64,000 nt of DNA, taken from assembly GCA_018066285.1 (NCBI GenBank), contig JAGHRS010000019.1:1-64000 (forward strand), read 5' to 3'. Of the stretch, positions 1-9,071 are shown one piece after another. Numbering within the stretch: the first letter of the stretch is position 1; every line of letters starts with the position of its first letter. Below the pieces are notes generated by a model. It saw only the letters and a program-made list of their open reading frames with translations, ran no database searches and was not told where the DNA came from. The translations under genes were made by a program, and so were the position numbers. The DNA comes from Candidatus Treponema caballi. GTDB lineage: Bacteria; Spirochaetota; Spirochaetia; Treponematales; Treponemataceae.

Positions 1-2
1 CC

Positions 3-245
3 AATGGTTATGTTTCCGAAAAGGAGTATTTGTACGGATACAATAATCGCGTAAAGCAAATTGAATTGACGGATGCAAATGATTCTTCCTATCACCAGAT
101 AATCACATTGGAAGATACAGCTGTTCCTCAATATATAAAAATAGACAATCGCCCAGGCAGACATGTTTTACTGAAGATTTTGGATGTGTATCAGGGATCA
201 AAATGGAATGATACATGTATAAACTTCATTTTGAAAATCCTCTGA
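3..245 (+). CDS. C-terminal fragment of a NADase-type glycan-binding domain protein (5' end outside window)
   Basis: The reading frame is open from the window edge, so this is the tail of a longer gene; the codon at 30 is not a genuine start. The last residues read LKILDVYQGSKWNDTCI, which closely matches the end of the next gene (LEILDVYPGTKYQDTCI). That motif is typical of the discoidin-like, NADase-type glycan-binding domain found in secreted spirochaete proteins. The two genes are therefore tandem paralogues separated by 67 bp. The fragment is AT-rich. Ligand and full domain structure cannot be judged from this part. Confidence 0.7.
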   Translation, partial: NGYVSEKEYLYGYNNRVKQIELTDANDSSYHQIITLEDTAVPQYIKIDNRPGRHVLLKILDVYQGSKWNDTCINFILKIL

Positions 246-312
246 TTTTCATCCACACACTTTTAAAAAAAGAGGCGATAAGATTAAAATAGAGATAAAA
301 AAGGGAAAGTAA

Positions 313-1101
313 ATGAGAAAGGGATTATTCTTACTGGTTTTATTGCTGTGTTTGATTACAACCAAAATCTATTCTAATACAATTTCAAAACCAGAATGGC
401 TTTTAAATGGGTACATAGAAGATTATATGGGAAAATCTTTTGATTTCTTAGATGATGCAGTTGTATTTTTTTCCGAATACACTTCTGAAGAATTGTTTCG
501 CAGCAGCTATTTCTTTGAAGAACAGAATGGAATGACTTACATTATCCTTCCCGATGTAAATAAGCGTTTTCTTTGTCTTGCAAATGACATAGTCTGTGTT
601 CTATACGATGAGGAATCCGATAATCCCTATTTTATAGGGTATTGGTCATTAAGGGGAAGTGAATTGATTGACTATTTCAAGCCAGCTGCCTTTTCCGCTT
701 CCTCCGAGTTGAAAGAGGGCTCCATCACCTACAGTGCCGGGAACCTTGCCAGTTTTGACCAGAAAACGCCATGGGTTGAAGGTGTTGCTGGTAACGGTAT
801 TGGCGAATATGTTTCCTTCCATACAGCTTATCAATACCTCTATCTTTTCAGCGGATACATCTCGTACGACAAGCCTTATCTGTATGAACAGAATGCGCGC
901 CCGAAGAAAATCAAGATTACCATAACAGATAAAGGCAGTTCCCAGGAATTCATTTTTGACCTTGAGGATACGCCAAATCCGCAGACGCTTGCGTTCCCGG
1001 ACAGGATGTACGGAGATGCCACACTCGAAATACTTGATGTGTATCCGGGAACAAAATATCAGGACACCTGCATCCACGCCATTTTAGGAAAAGTGTTTTA
1101 G
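313..1101 (+). CDS. Secreted protein with C-terminal NADase-type glycan-binding domain
   Basis: Codes for 262 residues. Residues 1-21 form a signal peptide (basic start, a run of Leu/Val/Ile, then IYS), so the product is exported. The C-terminal ~120 residues form a predicted beta-rich discoidin-like domain ending in LDVYPGTKYQDTCI, the hallmark of the NADase-type glycan-binding family. It is a tandem paralogue of the truncated gene upstream. The first half (to about 650) is AT-rich while the second half is clearly GC-richer, so the gene looks mosaic. The A/G-rich stretch AAAAAAGGGAAAG just before ATG may act as ribosome-binding site. The domain is known for carbohydrate or surface binding; its role here is unknown. 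Confidence 0.65.
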   Translation: MRKGLFLLVLLLCLITTKIYSNTISKPEWLLNGYIEDYMGKSFDFLDDAVVFFSEYTSEELFRSSYFFEEQNGMTYIILPDVNKRFLCLANDIVCVLYDEESDNPYFIGYWSLRGSELIDYFKPAAFSASSELKEGSITYSAGNLASFDQKTPWVEGVAGNGIGEYVSFHTAYQYLYLFSGYISYDKPYLYEQNARPKKIKITITDKGSSQEFIFDLEDTPNPQTLAFPDRMYGDATLEILDVYPGTKYQDTCIHAILGKVF

Positions 1102-1104
1102 AAA

Positions 1105-1134
1105 TTCACATTTCGCCTTATTCCATGCTAGTAT
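1105..1134 (+). promoter_or_regulatory. Putative leaderless promoter of the DUF5058 gene
   Basis: TTCACA, an 18-bp spacer and TAGTAT lie 7 nt before the ATG at 1142. There is no ribosome-binding site. The predicted transcript starts at or next to the start codon. Confidence 0.5.
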
Positions 1135-1141
1135 ATCCTTT

Positions 1142-1870
1142 ATGGAACAATTTAACCCAAACAGTACATTCCTGTATGTCATTGCAGGTGCAGTCATCCT
1201 GTTTGTCCTTGCCCAGTCAGTTTTCTTCCTGATTCACGCAATCAGGCGGGCAAAGAAAATAGGGATGGACATGAAGACAGTGCGGAAGACCATCGGCTCA
1301 ACCGCAATTTTCACTATAGCTCCGGCGTTCTCCATTCTTTTGGGCGTCGTGACCCTTTCCCAGTTCCTGGGCCTTCCGCTTCCCTGGATCCGTCTCAGCG
1401 TAATCGGCGCCATCACGTATGAGCTGCCGGCGGCGACAAGCACAGCGAACGCACTCAACATCAGTCTGTCAGAAATGATTACCGAGCCTTCTGTTTACGC
1501 CGCCATTGCGTGGGTAATGACACTCGGCATCCTGCCAAGCATCGTGCTTACTCCGGTGCTCATCAAGAAGATTCAGAAAGGCGTCGTAAAGATTCAGACA
1601 AAAGACGCCGCCTGGGGTGACATTTTCATGACGTCGCTTTTCATGGGCATGATTTCTGCTTTCAGCGGCATGGTCTTCAGTCACGTCCGCGAAGGCGTGC
1701 AGGGCCTGCTTCCGATAGCGGTCCTCGTTGTTTCCGCTGTGGTCATGGGTATCTGCGGCCTGCTCGTGAAAAAGGCGAAAGTCTCCTGGCTTGAAAACTA
1801 CGCAATGCCATTCTCAATGCTTGTATCCATGTGCTTTGCGGCCTTTGCTGCGCCGCTTTTCGGTGTGTGA
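1142..1870 (+). CDS. DUF5058 family integral membrane protein
   Basis: Codes for 242 residues with about six hydrophobic segments (approx. 13-33, 52-80, 115-138, 158-178, 185-203, 222-241). The segment with AITYELPAATSTANALN is typical of DUF5058 proteins. Function of the family is not established. It is followed after 10 bp by a second polytopic protein of similar size and then by an M20 peptidase overlapping that gene, so the three probably form one operon. A two-component membrane carrier whose substrate is processed by the peptidase is a reasonable inference. No Shine-Dalgarno sequence precedes the ATG; the start fits a leaderless transcript. Confidence 0.7.
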   Translation: MEQFNPNSTFLYVIAGAVILFVLAQSVFFLIHAIRRAKKIGMDMKTVRKTIGSTAIFTIAPAFSILLGVVTLSQFLGLPLPWIRLSVIGAITYELPAATSTANALNISLSEMITEPSVYAAIAWVMTLGILPSIVLTPVLIKKIQKGVVKIQTKDAAWGDIFMTSLFMGMISAFSGMVFSHVREGVQGLLPIAVLVVSAVVMGICGLLVKKAKVSWLENYAMPFSMLVSMCFAAFAAPLFGV

Positions 1871-1880
1871 GGAGGCCATC

Positions 1881-2543
1881 ATGAATTTCGAAGAATATCT
1901 TGCTGATACACATAAAAAAGGCCAGATCTGGATATGGAGCGCGGTGTGTGCCGTTCTGTTCGTTCCTGTCGCCATCTGTGTGAAATACAATGCATGGCCA
2001 TCTTTCGGTGCCGTGCTTAAAGGACTGCTCGGCGTCGCTCCTATTTACTGGACGGTCGGCATCATTGAAATAATCACGTTTACGCCAATGCTCGGCACGG
2101 GCGGAACGTACCTGAGTTTCGTTACCGGAAACGTTACCGCTCTTAAAGTGCCTGCCGCGCTCAACGCCATGGAAAGCGCCGGTGTCAAGTCTAGTTCTGA
2201 GGAAGGCGAAATCATTTCTACGATAGCGATTGCGACGGCTTCCATCGTGACGACAATCATCATTGCAGCAGGCATCTTCCTGTTTGCACGACTGCAGCCG
2301 CTCTTAAACTCACCGTCGCTCAAGCCCGCGTTCGACAACATCATGCCGGCGCTTTTCGGCGGTCTTGGTGTTGTTTATATAAGTAAAAACTGGAAAGTTT
2401 CCATTGCACCGGTCGTGTTCATGGTCGTGCTTTTCATCTGCGTTCCAAGTCTTGCAGGCTCAGTCGGCGTTCTCGTTCCTGTCGGCGTCCTCATCGCGCT
2501 TGGTGCCGCCCGCATCATGTATAAGAAGGGCCTTTTGAAATGA
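1881..2543 (+). CDS. Polytopic membrane protein, partner of DUF5058 protein
   Basis: Codes for 220 residues. ATG at 1881 is chosen because GGAGG lies at 1871-1875; an in-frame upstream start at 1791 would overlap the preceding gene heavily. About six membrane helices are predicted, with a conserved-looking stretch TFTPMLGTGGTYLSFVTGN. It resembles the DUF5058 neighbour in size and in a central Thr/Ser/Asn-rich reentrant-like segment, so both may be halves of one carrier. It overlaps the M20 peptidase start by 4 bp (ATGA). Substrate unknown. Confidence 0.6.
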   Translation: MNFEEYLADTHKKGQIWIWSAVCAVLFVPVAICVKYNAWPSFGAVLKGLLGVAPIYWTVGIIEIITFTPMLGTGGTYLSFVTGNVTALKVPAALNAMESAGVKSSSEEGEIISTIAIATASIVTTIIIAAGIFLFARLQPLLNSPSLKPAFDNIMPALFGGLGVVYISKNWKVSIAPVVFMVVLFICVPSLAGSVGVLVPVGVLIALGAARIMYKKGLLK

Positions 2544-3916
2544 GCACAGCCGCCCTTTTGCCGCTTTCTGAAACGCAGAAAGAAAAAGCAGTCTCTGCTA
2601 TGTGCAGGATGATTCAGTGCAGGACCATCTCAAACCTTGATGACAGTCTTGTTGACTGGTCGCAGTTTGAAGCTTTCAGAAAACTGCTCCGTGAGCTTTA
2701 TCCGCATGTGTATGAAGCGGCTGAGTATTTTGAAATCGGAAAATCAGGAATCGTCCATAAGATTGCAGGGACAGAGCATGTCCCTCAACACGCACAGGTC
2801 CTGATGGCGCACTACGATGTTGTTCCGACGGAAGGTCAGGAATGGAGTTTTGACCCTTTTGCCGGAGACATTGTCGATGGCTTTATCCGCGGACGTGGAA
2901 CACTCGACACAAAGGGTACGCTCTGCGCCTGCATGGAGGCTGTGGACAACGCACTTGCCTCGGGCTGGAAGCCAAAAGAAGACCTCTACCTCTGTTTCTC
3001 CGGTGAGGAAGAGATAAACGGTGCTTCGTGTGCAGAGATTGTCAGCTGGTTTGAAAAGCAGGGCATAGCCGTAGATTTTGTGCTTGATGAAGGCGGTGCC
3101 ATTGTCGGGAACGCGTTCCCCGGTGTTTCAAAGCGCTGCGCCATGATAGGTACTGCAGAGAAGGGCTCCGTCTACATGGATGTGACTGTCGAGGGAAAGC
3201 CCGGACACGCTTCTGCGCCGCCTAAAAACTCAAGCGTGGGCCTTTTGAGCAAGGCTGTCTGCGCCATTGAAAAGCATCCGTGTAAGACTGAGTTCACGCG
3301 GCCTGCAAAAGAACTGTTCTCTGTCATGGGGCCTAACAACAAGAACGGCGCGCTCCGCTTCCTGTTCAGCAACCTCTGGCTCACGCGGCCGCTTGTAAGT
3401 CTTGCTTCAAAACTGCTTGGCGGCGAGCTGTACGCCATGCTCCACACAACGTGCGCCGTAACGCGCGCATCAGGAAGCAATGCGTATAATGTGCTGCCTG
3501 CCCGCGCGACTGCAGGCATTAACTTCAGGCTGCTCGGAAGCGATACGGTTGAAAAGGCAAAGGCGCGCGTCGAACGATATGCAAAGAAAGCGGCTGGTAA
3601 AAAGGCCAAAGTAAGCGTCACGGTCGTTTCTGAGAGCAATCCGTCGCGCGAGTCTGACACGCACTGTGAGCAGTGGGATAAGCTCTGCGGCGTCATTCAT
3701 AAAACGTGGCCGGATATTCTTGTAAGCCCGTACCTCATGATGGCGTGCAGTGACTCGCGCCACTACTGCCGCATAACGGATAAGATTTACCGGTTCAGCG
3801 GCATGTTCCTTTCAAAGGAAGAGCGCGGCATGATTCACGGTACCGATGAGCGGATAAGCTGTGATACACTCATTGAGACGGTGGAGTTTTATACGAATCT
3901 GCTGGAGTATGTATGA
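2540..3916 (+). CDS. M20 family metallopeptidase (carboxypeptidase/deacylase type)
   Basis: Codes for 458 residues with the two-zinc M20 signature: AHYDVV (first zinc His, catalytic Asp), RGTLDTKG (bridging Asp) and SGEEE (catalytic and zinc Glu) in order in the N-terminal half. A lid/dimerisation domain lies roughly at residues 205-330, and a late His (RHYCRI/MIHGTDE region) completes the metal site. Length and layout fit the ArgE/DapE/PM20D1 group that removes acyl or amino-acid groups from peptides or N-acyl amino acids; the exact substrate cannot be read. It overlaps both neighbours by 4 bp. No signal peptide, so cytoplasmic. Confidence 0.85.
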   Translation: MSTAALLPLSETQKEKAVSAMCRMIQCRTISNLDDSLVDWSQFEAFRKLLRELYPHVYEAAEYFEIGKSGIVHKIAGTEHVPQHAQVLMAHYDVVPTEGQEWSFDPFAGDIVDGFIRGRGTLDTKGTLCACMEAVDNALASGWKPKEDLYLCFSGEEEINGASCAEIVSWFEKQGIAVDFVLDEGGAIVGNAFPGVSKRCAMIGTAEKGSVYMDVTVEGKPGHASAPPKNSSVGLLSKAVCAIEKHPCKTEFTRPAKELFSVMGPNNKNGALRFLFSNLWLTRPLVSLASKLLGGELYAMLHTTCAVTRASGSNAYNVLPARATAGINFRLLGSDTVEKAKARVERYAKKAAGKKAKVSVTVVSESNPSRESDTHCEQWDKLCGVIHKTWPDILVSPYLMMACSDSRHYCRITDKIYRFSGMFLSKEERGMIHGTDERISCDTLIETVEFYTNLLEYV

Positions 3917-5862
3917 TTCATAAAACGCGTTTTTTTCTGACATTTCTTCTTATCGTTCTGCTTTGTACTGTGCTGACAGCTCAATCCGGACAGAAAATAT
4001 TTCCGGTAGATTCTCCTGTTTATAAGACAATCAGAAAAATCTATCTGCTTCAGGGGATGGCCATGCCTTCATCCACAGGTCCCTGGAGTGCTTCGGAACT
4101 CAGGATGATGCTTGAGAAAATCGATCCGGATGATTTGTCAGGAACATTGCTTGAAGAATATAGCGAGGCTCTTGAGGAAGTGCTTCAGAATGGAACACGT
4201 GGAGATACATCCATTAATTATTCTTTTGGTCGTGAAGTGAATGTTGAGACTTATGCGCATACGAATACAGACGGACCTGAAATTCACGATGTTAATTACA
4301 CTGAAGATGAAGACTTTAACAAGATAAAACTGTTTTCTGGCAGACGCAACTGGTCGTATGATCTGACAAAGATTTCCCCTGTTTTTGCCTTTCAATGGGA
4401 AACATGGGTTTCCAACAGTTTTTACGGATGGTTTGAGTTCCCGCTTCAAAATACGTTTACTACTCAGGAGCAGATTGGTGATACGTATGTCTCCACAAAC
4501 ATCCCGGCATTTCAGAACTTATCGCTGAATGGTCAGCAGATTGACATGAACTTTCCATACAGGGCTTTCGTCAGTTTCGGTGGCGACAGCTGGTCTGTGG
4601 AATTTGGCCGTGACAGGCTGAGTTGGGGATTGGGAAAGACGGGCAACCTTCTGATGAGTGACAATTTTCCCTATCATAATATGCTTCGTTACACAGCGTT
4701 TTCAAAAAAGTTCAAATACACATTCCTCGTAACAAATTATGCGCACGAGCAGAATTATTTCTATCAGCATGAGATGCCTGTTGAGGATGAATCTGATGAG
4801 GAAACAGAAGATGATGCAGAAGAGCCTCCGATTACAGATAGCAATTATGCAGATAATATAGTTGATTGTCCGGAGGTTCCGTCTTCCGGGGCTGGTCAGA
4901 CGCCTTCGCCTGAGTATGTCTGGTATTCCATGACAAGGGGTGATCATAATGATGTTGAAGGCAATGAGTTCTATATTTCTCACAGAATAGAAGGACGTTT
5001 CTTCGATGATAAACTTGCCGCTACCCTGACGGAATCGGTTATGGTCCAGTACGATTCAAATCATATCCAGTGGGAAGCTCTGAATCCGCTCAACATCTAT
5101 CACAATAACTACACTGCATCCACAAGTAATTCAATTCTGGGACTTGAACTGGACTGGACCCCGTTCAGGGGTTTTAACTGCTATGGCCAGTTTGTGCTTG
5201 ATGAACTGCAGTTGTTTGGAGAAGACACTTCCTGGCCGAATGGAACAGGCTATCTTGCCGGATGTACCTGGGCAACCTCTGTCAGAAACGGAATTTTGAC
5301 GCTTAACCTTGAAGGAGCCTATACCGAGCCATATCTGTATCTCAGGTATGGTACCTGGCAGTCAAACACCGATCCGTATGGCATAGATTTTATCGTTGCA
5401 GACAGAATATACAGTGTTGATCTGTACAACCGTGCTGTATACGAGGAGTTCTGTCTCGGATATCCGTATGGTCCTGATGCCTGCGTTGGCAATTTCAACT
5501 GCACATGGGAAAATACAAAACTCGAATTGAACGCCAATTACTTTTTCATGGCACATGGAACGCACGATTTCTGGACCAAATGGGCAATGAAATCGTCTTT
5601 TGATGATGATTACATCAGGGAAAACTACACGACACCAACTTCAAGTCATATGAGTTCAGATAATTACCGTTTTGACACATATGAACGTACAATGGTCTGC
5701 TATACAAACCGCATTACGCTTGGTGCAGCATATAAAGTACGTCCGAATCTGAAAATCTTCGGCCAGGCAGATGGCATCATTGTTGAAAATGCCTTTAACG
5801 ACTGGAACAATGGTGTAACCGGCGACGTTCAGCTTGTCCTCGGTATGAAGTATACGTTCTGA
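3913..5862 (+). CDS. Predicted outer-membrane beta-barrel protein, Wzi-like
   Basis: Codes for 649 residues with an N-terminal signal peptide (hydrophobic 7-21, probable cleavage after LTA). The body is rich in aromatic alternating beta strands (for example YRAFVSFGGDSWSVEFGRDR) and ends in YTF, the terminal aromatic typical of barrels inserted by BamA. The early motif YLLQGMAMPSSTGPWS resembles the start of capsule-assembly Wzi-like proteins. An acidic segment rich in Glu/Asp at about residues 288-310 is probably an external loop. It overlaps the M20 gene by 4 bp. Surface localisation is well supported; function is not. Confidence 0.55.
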   Translation: MIHKTRFFLTFLLIVLLCTVLTAQSGQKIFPVDSPVYKTIRKIYLLQGMAMPSSTGPWSASELRMMLEKIDPDDLSGTLLEEYSEALEEVLQNGTRGDTSINYSFGREVNVETYAHTNTDGPEIHDVNYTEDEDFNKIKLFSGRRNWSYDLTKISPVFAFQWETWVSNSFYGWFEFPLQNTFTTQEQIGDTYVSTNIPAFQNLSLNGQQIDMNFPYRAFVSFGGDSWSVEFGRDRLSWGLGKTGNLLMSDNFPYHNMLRYTAFSKKFKYTFLVTNYAHEQNYFYQHEMPVEDESDEETEDDAEEPPITDSNYADNIVDCPEVPSSGAGQTPSPEYVWYSMTRGDHNDVEGNEFYISHRIEGRFFDDKLAATLTESVMVQYDSNHIQWEALNPLNIYHNNYTASTSNSILGLELDWTPFRGFNCYGQFVLDELQLFGEDTSWPNGTGYLAGCTWATSVRNGILTLNLEGAYTEPYLYLRYGTWQSNTDPYGIDFIVADRIYSVDLYNRAVYEEFCLGYPYGPDACVGNFNCTWENTKLELNANYFFMAHGTHDFWTKWAMKSSFDDDYIRENYTTPTSSHMSSDNYRFDTYERTMVCYTNRITLGAAYKVRPNLKIFGQADGIIVENAFNDWNNGVTGDVQLVLGMKYTF

Positions 5863-5864
5863 GA

Positions 5865-5884
5865 ATTCCCGGTAATCCGGGAAT
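5865..5884. terminator. Hairpin between convergent genes
   Basis: ATTCCCGG and CCGGGAAT (8-bp stem, loop TAAT) sit between the barrel gene and nadE. There is no T-run on either strand, so it may be a transcript-end stabiliser and not a true intrinsic terminator. Confidence 0.45.
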
Positions 5885-5900
5885 GATTCAGGCACTCGTT

Positions 5901-6632
5901 TCAGAGACCTTCAAACTCCGGCGCTGGCGGGTTGATCAGCGTCTTCTTGAAAACGTTGACCTTGTGCCGTGCGCTGATCTTGTCGGCGTTCGGGGCGTCG
6001 CCCGTCTCTGAGAAAAGCTCGACGTCGTGGTACGTAAAGCCCATGTTCTCTTCATCGGTCTTGCCGCACATGCCGTCAGAGGGCGCCTTGTGCGTCAGGT
6101 CGTACGGAAGGCCGAGCAGGTCACCGAGAGCGACTACTTCTGATACGTGCAGATTGCGGAGCAGGGCAAAGTCGCCTGCGAGGTCGCCGTAAATCGTGGT
6201 GTAGCCGACATAGCCTTCGTCGAAGTTGCCTGTGTTTGCGACGCGTGCGCCCGGTGTGCAGGCAGCAATACTGTAGAGCGTGACCATGCGCAGGCGGCTC
6301 GGCGTGTTCGTCTTAAACTGCGGCGTGATTTCCATTCCTTCTGGCATCGCATCAACAATGCCCTTGTACGCATCCTGAATGTTCACCGTGTAGGTTTTGA
6401 TACCGAGCAGTTCGCAGAGGCGCTTTGAGTCGTCAATGTCAGACTGGACGCCGTTTGGCATCATGACGCCGATGACGTTCTCCTTTCCGAGGGCGCGGGC
6501 GCAGAGGGCTGCAACAACGGTGGAATCCTTACCGCCTGAAATGCCCACAACTGCGGTTGTGCCGCCTGTCTTCTTAAAAAAGTCCTTAATCCATGCAGTC
6601 TCTGTATCTAAAACTTTCTGAATGTCTTTCAT
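5901..6632 (-). CDS. nadE: NAD(+) synthetase, ammonia-type
   Basis: Codes for 243 residues. GISGGKDST near residues 30-38 is the PP-loop of N-type ATP pyrophosphatases, and the region containing NTGNFDEGYVGYTTIYGD is typical of NadE. The protein makes NAD from deamido-NAD, ATP and nitrogen. It lacks the N-terminal glutaminase domain of long NadE enzymes, so free ammonia or an external amidotransferase should be the nitrogen source. It is third in the aroB - cysteine desulfurase - nadE operon, 2 bp after the preceding stop. Confidence 0.9.
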   Translation of the reverse strand: MKDIQKVLDTETAWIKDFFKKTGGTTAVVGISGGKDSTVVAALCARALGKENVIGVMMPNGVQSDIDDSKRLCELLGIKTYTVNIQDAYKGIVDAMPEGMEITPQFKTNTPSRLRMVTLYSIAACTPGARVANTGNFDEGYVGYTTIYGDLAGDFALLRNLHVSEVVALGDLLGLPYDLTHKAPSDGMCGKTDEENMGFTYHDVELFSETGDAPNADKISARHKVNVFKKTLINPPAPEFEGL

Positions 6633-6634
6633 GA

Positions 6635-7810
6635 CTAACTCCTGTTGAATGCGCCCGCAATTTCCTTCACGGCGGCAAGCAGCTCAGCGGTGCCTTCATC
6701 TGTCGAGTGGCTTGAGAAACTGAAGCGCACTGCCGTTTCTGCCTCGTCAGCAGAAATTCCCATAGCCGCGAGAATGGGGCGAGATGCTTTCTTTGAAGAG
6801 CAGGCTGAGCCCGTTGATATGTAAAAGCCCTTTTCGCTTAATGCGCGGACCATGACTTCGCCAGGAATGTTCTTGAATGACGCCTGCACGACACCGGGAG
6901 AGTAGAGTGTGCCTTCCGTGCTGCCGTCGCGGCTGTCAGGTACAATCCTGCACCAGGGAAGCGTCTTGAGTTCAGCGATGAAGTTCCGGGTGCGCTCAAT
7001 CTGCAGGGCCAGCTTTTCGTCAGCGGCTTTACCCGGTAGAAGAGCGTACCGTTCAAGGGCGAGTGTCAGGCCGACAATGCCGAACAGGTTTTCCGTTCCG
7101 CTTCTGATGCCGTCTTCCTGGTTTCCCCCACGAAGGAACGGCTCAAAGCGCTTTGCCATATACATGAGGCCGATGCCACGCGGGCCGCAGAGTTTGTGTG
7201 CGCTTATGGCGGCGGTGTCTATTCCCTTGTGTGAAAGCGCGAGCGGTATTTTTCCAATGGCCTGAACTGCATCTACATGGAACAGAGGCCGCCGCTTACC
7301 CTGACACGCGGCAGTAATCGCATCCGCTATTTCGGTGACCGGCTGAATGGCGCCTGTTTCATTGTTGACTGCCATGACGCATACAAGAGCCGTATCCGGT
7401 GTAAGGCGGGAAGTGACTGCTTCAGGTGTAACGATGCCGCGGTTGTCGCATGGAATGGTGACGACTTTCCAGCCGGTGCGTTTCATCATTTCAGCCTGGT
7501 TCTGCAGGGCAGGGTGCTCAATCGCGCTTACGAGGATTGTGCCTTTGGACGGCCGCTGCAGCAGTGACAGCATGGGAAGATGGTCGCTTTCAGTACCACC
7601 GGATGTAAAAACTACCGACTGTTCGTTTATTCCAAGGGCAGCGGCGCAGCGCTTTCTGCAGTCGTTAATGACGTGCCGCGCTTCAATGCCCGCACCGTGT
7701 ACGCTTGAGGGATTTGCTCCGTTCTCAAGAGCAATGCGAAGGGCTTCGTTCCATATGTCTTCATCACCGGGGGCTGTTGCCGCCCAGTCAAAATAATGTG
7801 CCTTGTTCAT
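6635..7810 (-). CDS. Cysteine desulfurase (NifS/IscS-type aminotransferase class V)
   Basis: Codes for 391 residues. The PLP-binding lysine sits in SAHKLCGPRGIG and the catalytic cysteine in STGSACSS, both diagnostic of group I cysteine desulfurases, which take sulfur from cysteine as a persulfide for iron-sulfur clusters or thiolated tRNA. The start opens with HYFDWAATAP, the usual opening of the family. It overlaps aroB by 4 bp. No iscU or mnmA neighbour is visible, so the acceptor is unknown; the downstream nadE gives no direct hint. Confidence 0.9.
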   Translation of the reverse strand: MNKAHYFDWAATAPGDEDIWNEALRIALENGANPSSVHGAGIEARHVINDCRKRCAAALGINEQSVVFTSGGTESDHLPMLSLLQRPSKGTILVSAIEHPALQNQAEMMKRTGWKVVTIPCDNRGIVTPEAVTSRLTPDTALVCVMAVNNETGAIQPVTEIADAITAACQGKRRPLFHVDAVQAIGKIPLALSHKGIDTAAISAHKLCGPRGIGLMYMAKRFEPFLRGGNQEDGIRSGTENLFGIVGLTLALERYALLPGKAADEKLALQIERTRNFIAELKTLPWCRIVPDSRDGSTEGTLYSPGVVQASFKNIPGEVMVRALSEKGFYISTGSACSSKKASRPILAAMGISADEAETAVRFSFSSHSTDEGTAELLAAVKEIAGAFNRS

Positions 7811-8961
7811 GCTAAAACCGCCAGAATATCCTCATCCTTCACATCCTGAATGACTGTGCTGTTCATTTCACGCTGAAGGATGCAGCAGATGTTCTTATCC
7901 TTGTTCTTCTTGTCGTTTTTCATTGCAGCAAGCAGGCGGGCGGCAGTCTCTTCTCGTGAGAGCTTGAGCGCTGAAAGGGCAGGGTGCTGAGGTTCCGTGC
8001 ACCAGCCGTATCTTTCAAGGAGAGCGAACACGTCGTTTTTCCAGGAATCGTCTTCGGTGAGCCCCAGACGACAGCTGAGTTCCATTGCGCGTGCACAACC
8101 CCAGGCAACGGCGTCTCCGTGCGTTACCACACCAAGACCGGCGCACGTCTCGAGTGCATGACCGAACGTGTGGCCCAGATTGAGCTGCTTGCGTTCTCCG
8201 CTTTCCATGAGGTCGCGTTCGACGACTGCGGCTTTTGAACGGGAAGAGCGCAGGACCATGTCCATAAGAGTTTCCGGATCCCGCCGGTCAACAGCATCCT
8301 TCTGTTCAGACAGAATCATGAAAAGCTTTGGAGCGTAGAGCATTGCCATCTTTACAACTTCAGCAAGACCTGATTTGTATTCTTTTTCAGGAAGGAACTG
8401 AAGGAATTCTGTTGCCATGAAAATTCTGGAAGCAGGATAGAACGTTCCTATCATATTCTTGTAGTTCTGGAAATCACATCCGGTTTTGCCTCCGATTGAT
8501 GCATCCACCATGGCAAGCAGTGTCGTCGGAACAAGTTCAAGACCAGCTCCGCGTTTGAAAAGGCTTGCAGCCATTGCCGTCATATCGGTTATGACGCCGC
8601 CTCCGATTCCTGTGAACACGGATGTGCGGGTCATGCCGGCATCAATTGCTTTTGTAACTATCTTGAGCACGTTTTCAAACGTTTTTGCCTCTTCACCTGC
8701 ATCAAGTACAATGGAGACTGATGAGTCAGGAATGCTTTCAAGGAACTGATGTACCTGCGGCAGGGCTGCGACATTTGTATCAGTGACATATACGCGCCGG
8801 ATTTCTTCAGTTCTGAGGAATGAACCGTCATAGGCAAGGACTTCCCGTCCTTTTTTCAGTGTTTCAAAAACATCTTTACAATCATTGTAAAAAAAGATTT
8901 CTGTTGCCTCTGTTCCCGGATGAACCGCGGAATAAGGGATTTTCATAGATTCGTGCTGCAT
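7807..8961 (-). CDS. aroB: 3-dehydroquinate synthase
   Basis: Codes for 384 residues. The nucleotide-binding GIGGGVITDM, the conserved VPTTLLAMVDASIGGKTG stretch, KSGLAEVVK and LGHTFGHALE with metal-binding histidines identify AroB, which converts DAHP to 3-dehydroquinate in the shikimate pathway. It is the first gene of the operon with a cysteine desulfurase and nadE. The ATG at 8961 follows a TTTACA-N17-TACAAT promoter by only 6 nt and has no Shine-Dalgarno site, suggesting leaderless translation; the Met at residue 6 is an alternative. Confidence 0.92.
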   Translation of the reverse strand: MQHESMKIPYSAVHPGTEATEIFFYNDCKDVFETLKKGREVLAYDGSFLRTEEIRRVYVTDTNVAALPQVHQFLESIPDSSVSIVLDAGEEAKTFENVLKIVTKAIDAGMTRTSVFTGIGGGVITDMTAMAASLFKRGAGLELVPTTLLAMVDASIGGKTGCDFQNYKNMIGTFYPASRIFMATEFLQFLPEKEYKSGLAEVVKMAMLYAPKLFMILSEQKDAVDRRDPETLMDMVLRSSRSKAAVVERDLMESGERKQLNLGHTFGHALETCAGLGVVTHGDAVAWGCARAMELSCRLGLTEDDSWKNDVFALLERYGWCTEPQHPALSALKLSREETAARLLAAMKNDKKNKDKNICCILQREMNSTVIQDVKDEDILAVLA

Positions 8962-8967
8962 GGCTCT

Positions 8968-8996
8968 ATTGTAGCGTTTTTGTTCGCGTATGTAAA
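8968..8996 (-). promoter_or_regulatory. Putative leaderless promoter of aroB
   Basis: On the minus strand TTTACA, a 17-bp spacer and TACAAT end 6 nt before the aroB ATG. The predicted +1 is the A of the ATG. Confidence 0.6.
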
Positions 8997-9004
8997 TTTA
9001 CCTA

Positions 9005-9033
9005 TTCTCATTTAAGATTTCTTTAAGTACAAT
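9005..9033 (+). promoter_or_regulatory. Putative promoter of the Gld-like ABC operon
   Basis: TTCTCA, 17 bp, TACAAT. The predicted start near 9040 gives a leader of about 30 nt with GGAGG at 9063, a conventional leadered arrangement and divergent from aroB. Confidence 0.5.
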
Positions 9034-9071
9034 AGTAGAAAATAGACATCAGGAAAAATAGTGGAGGATAT

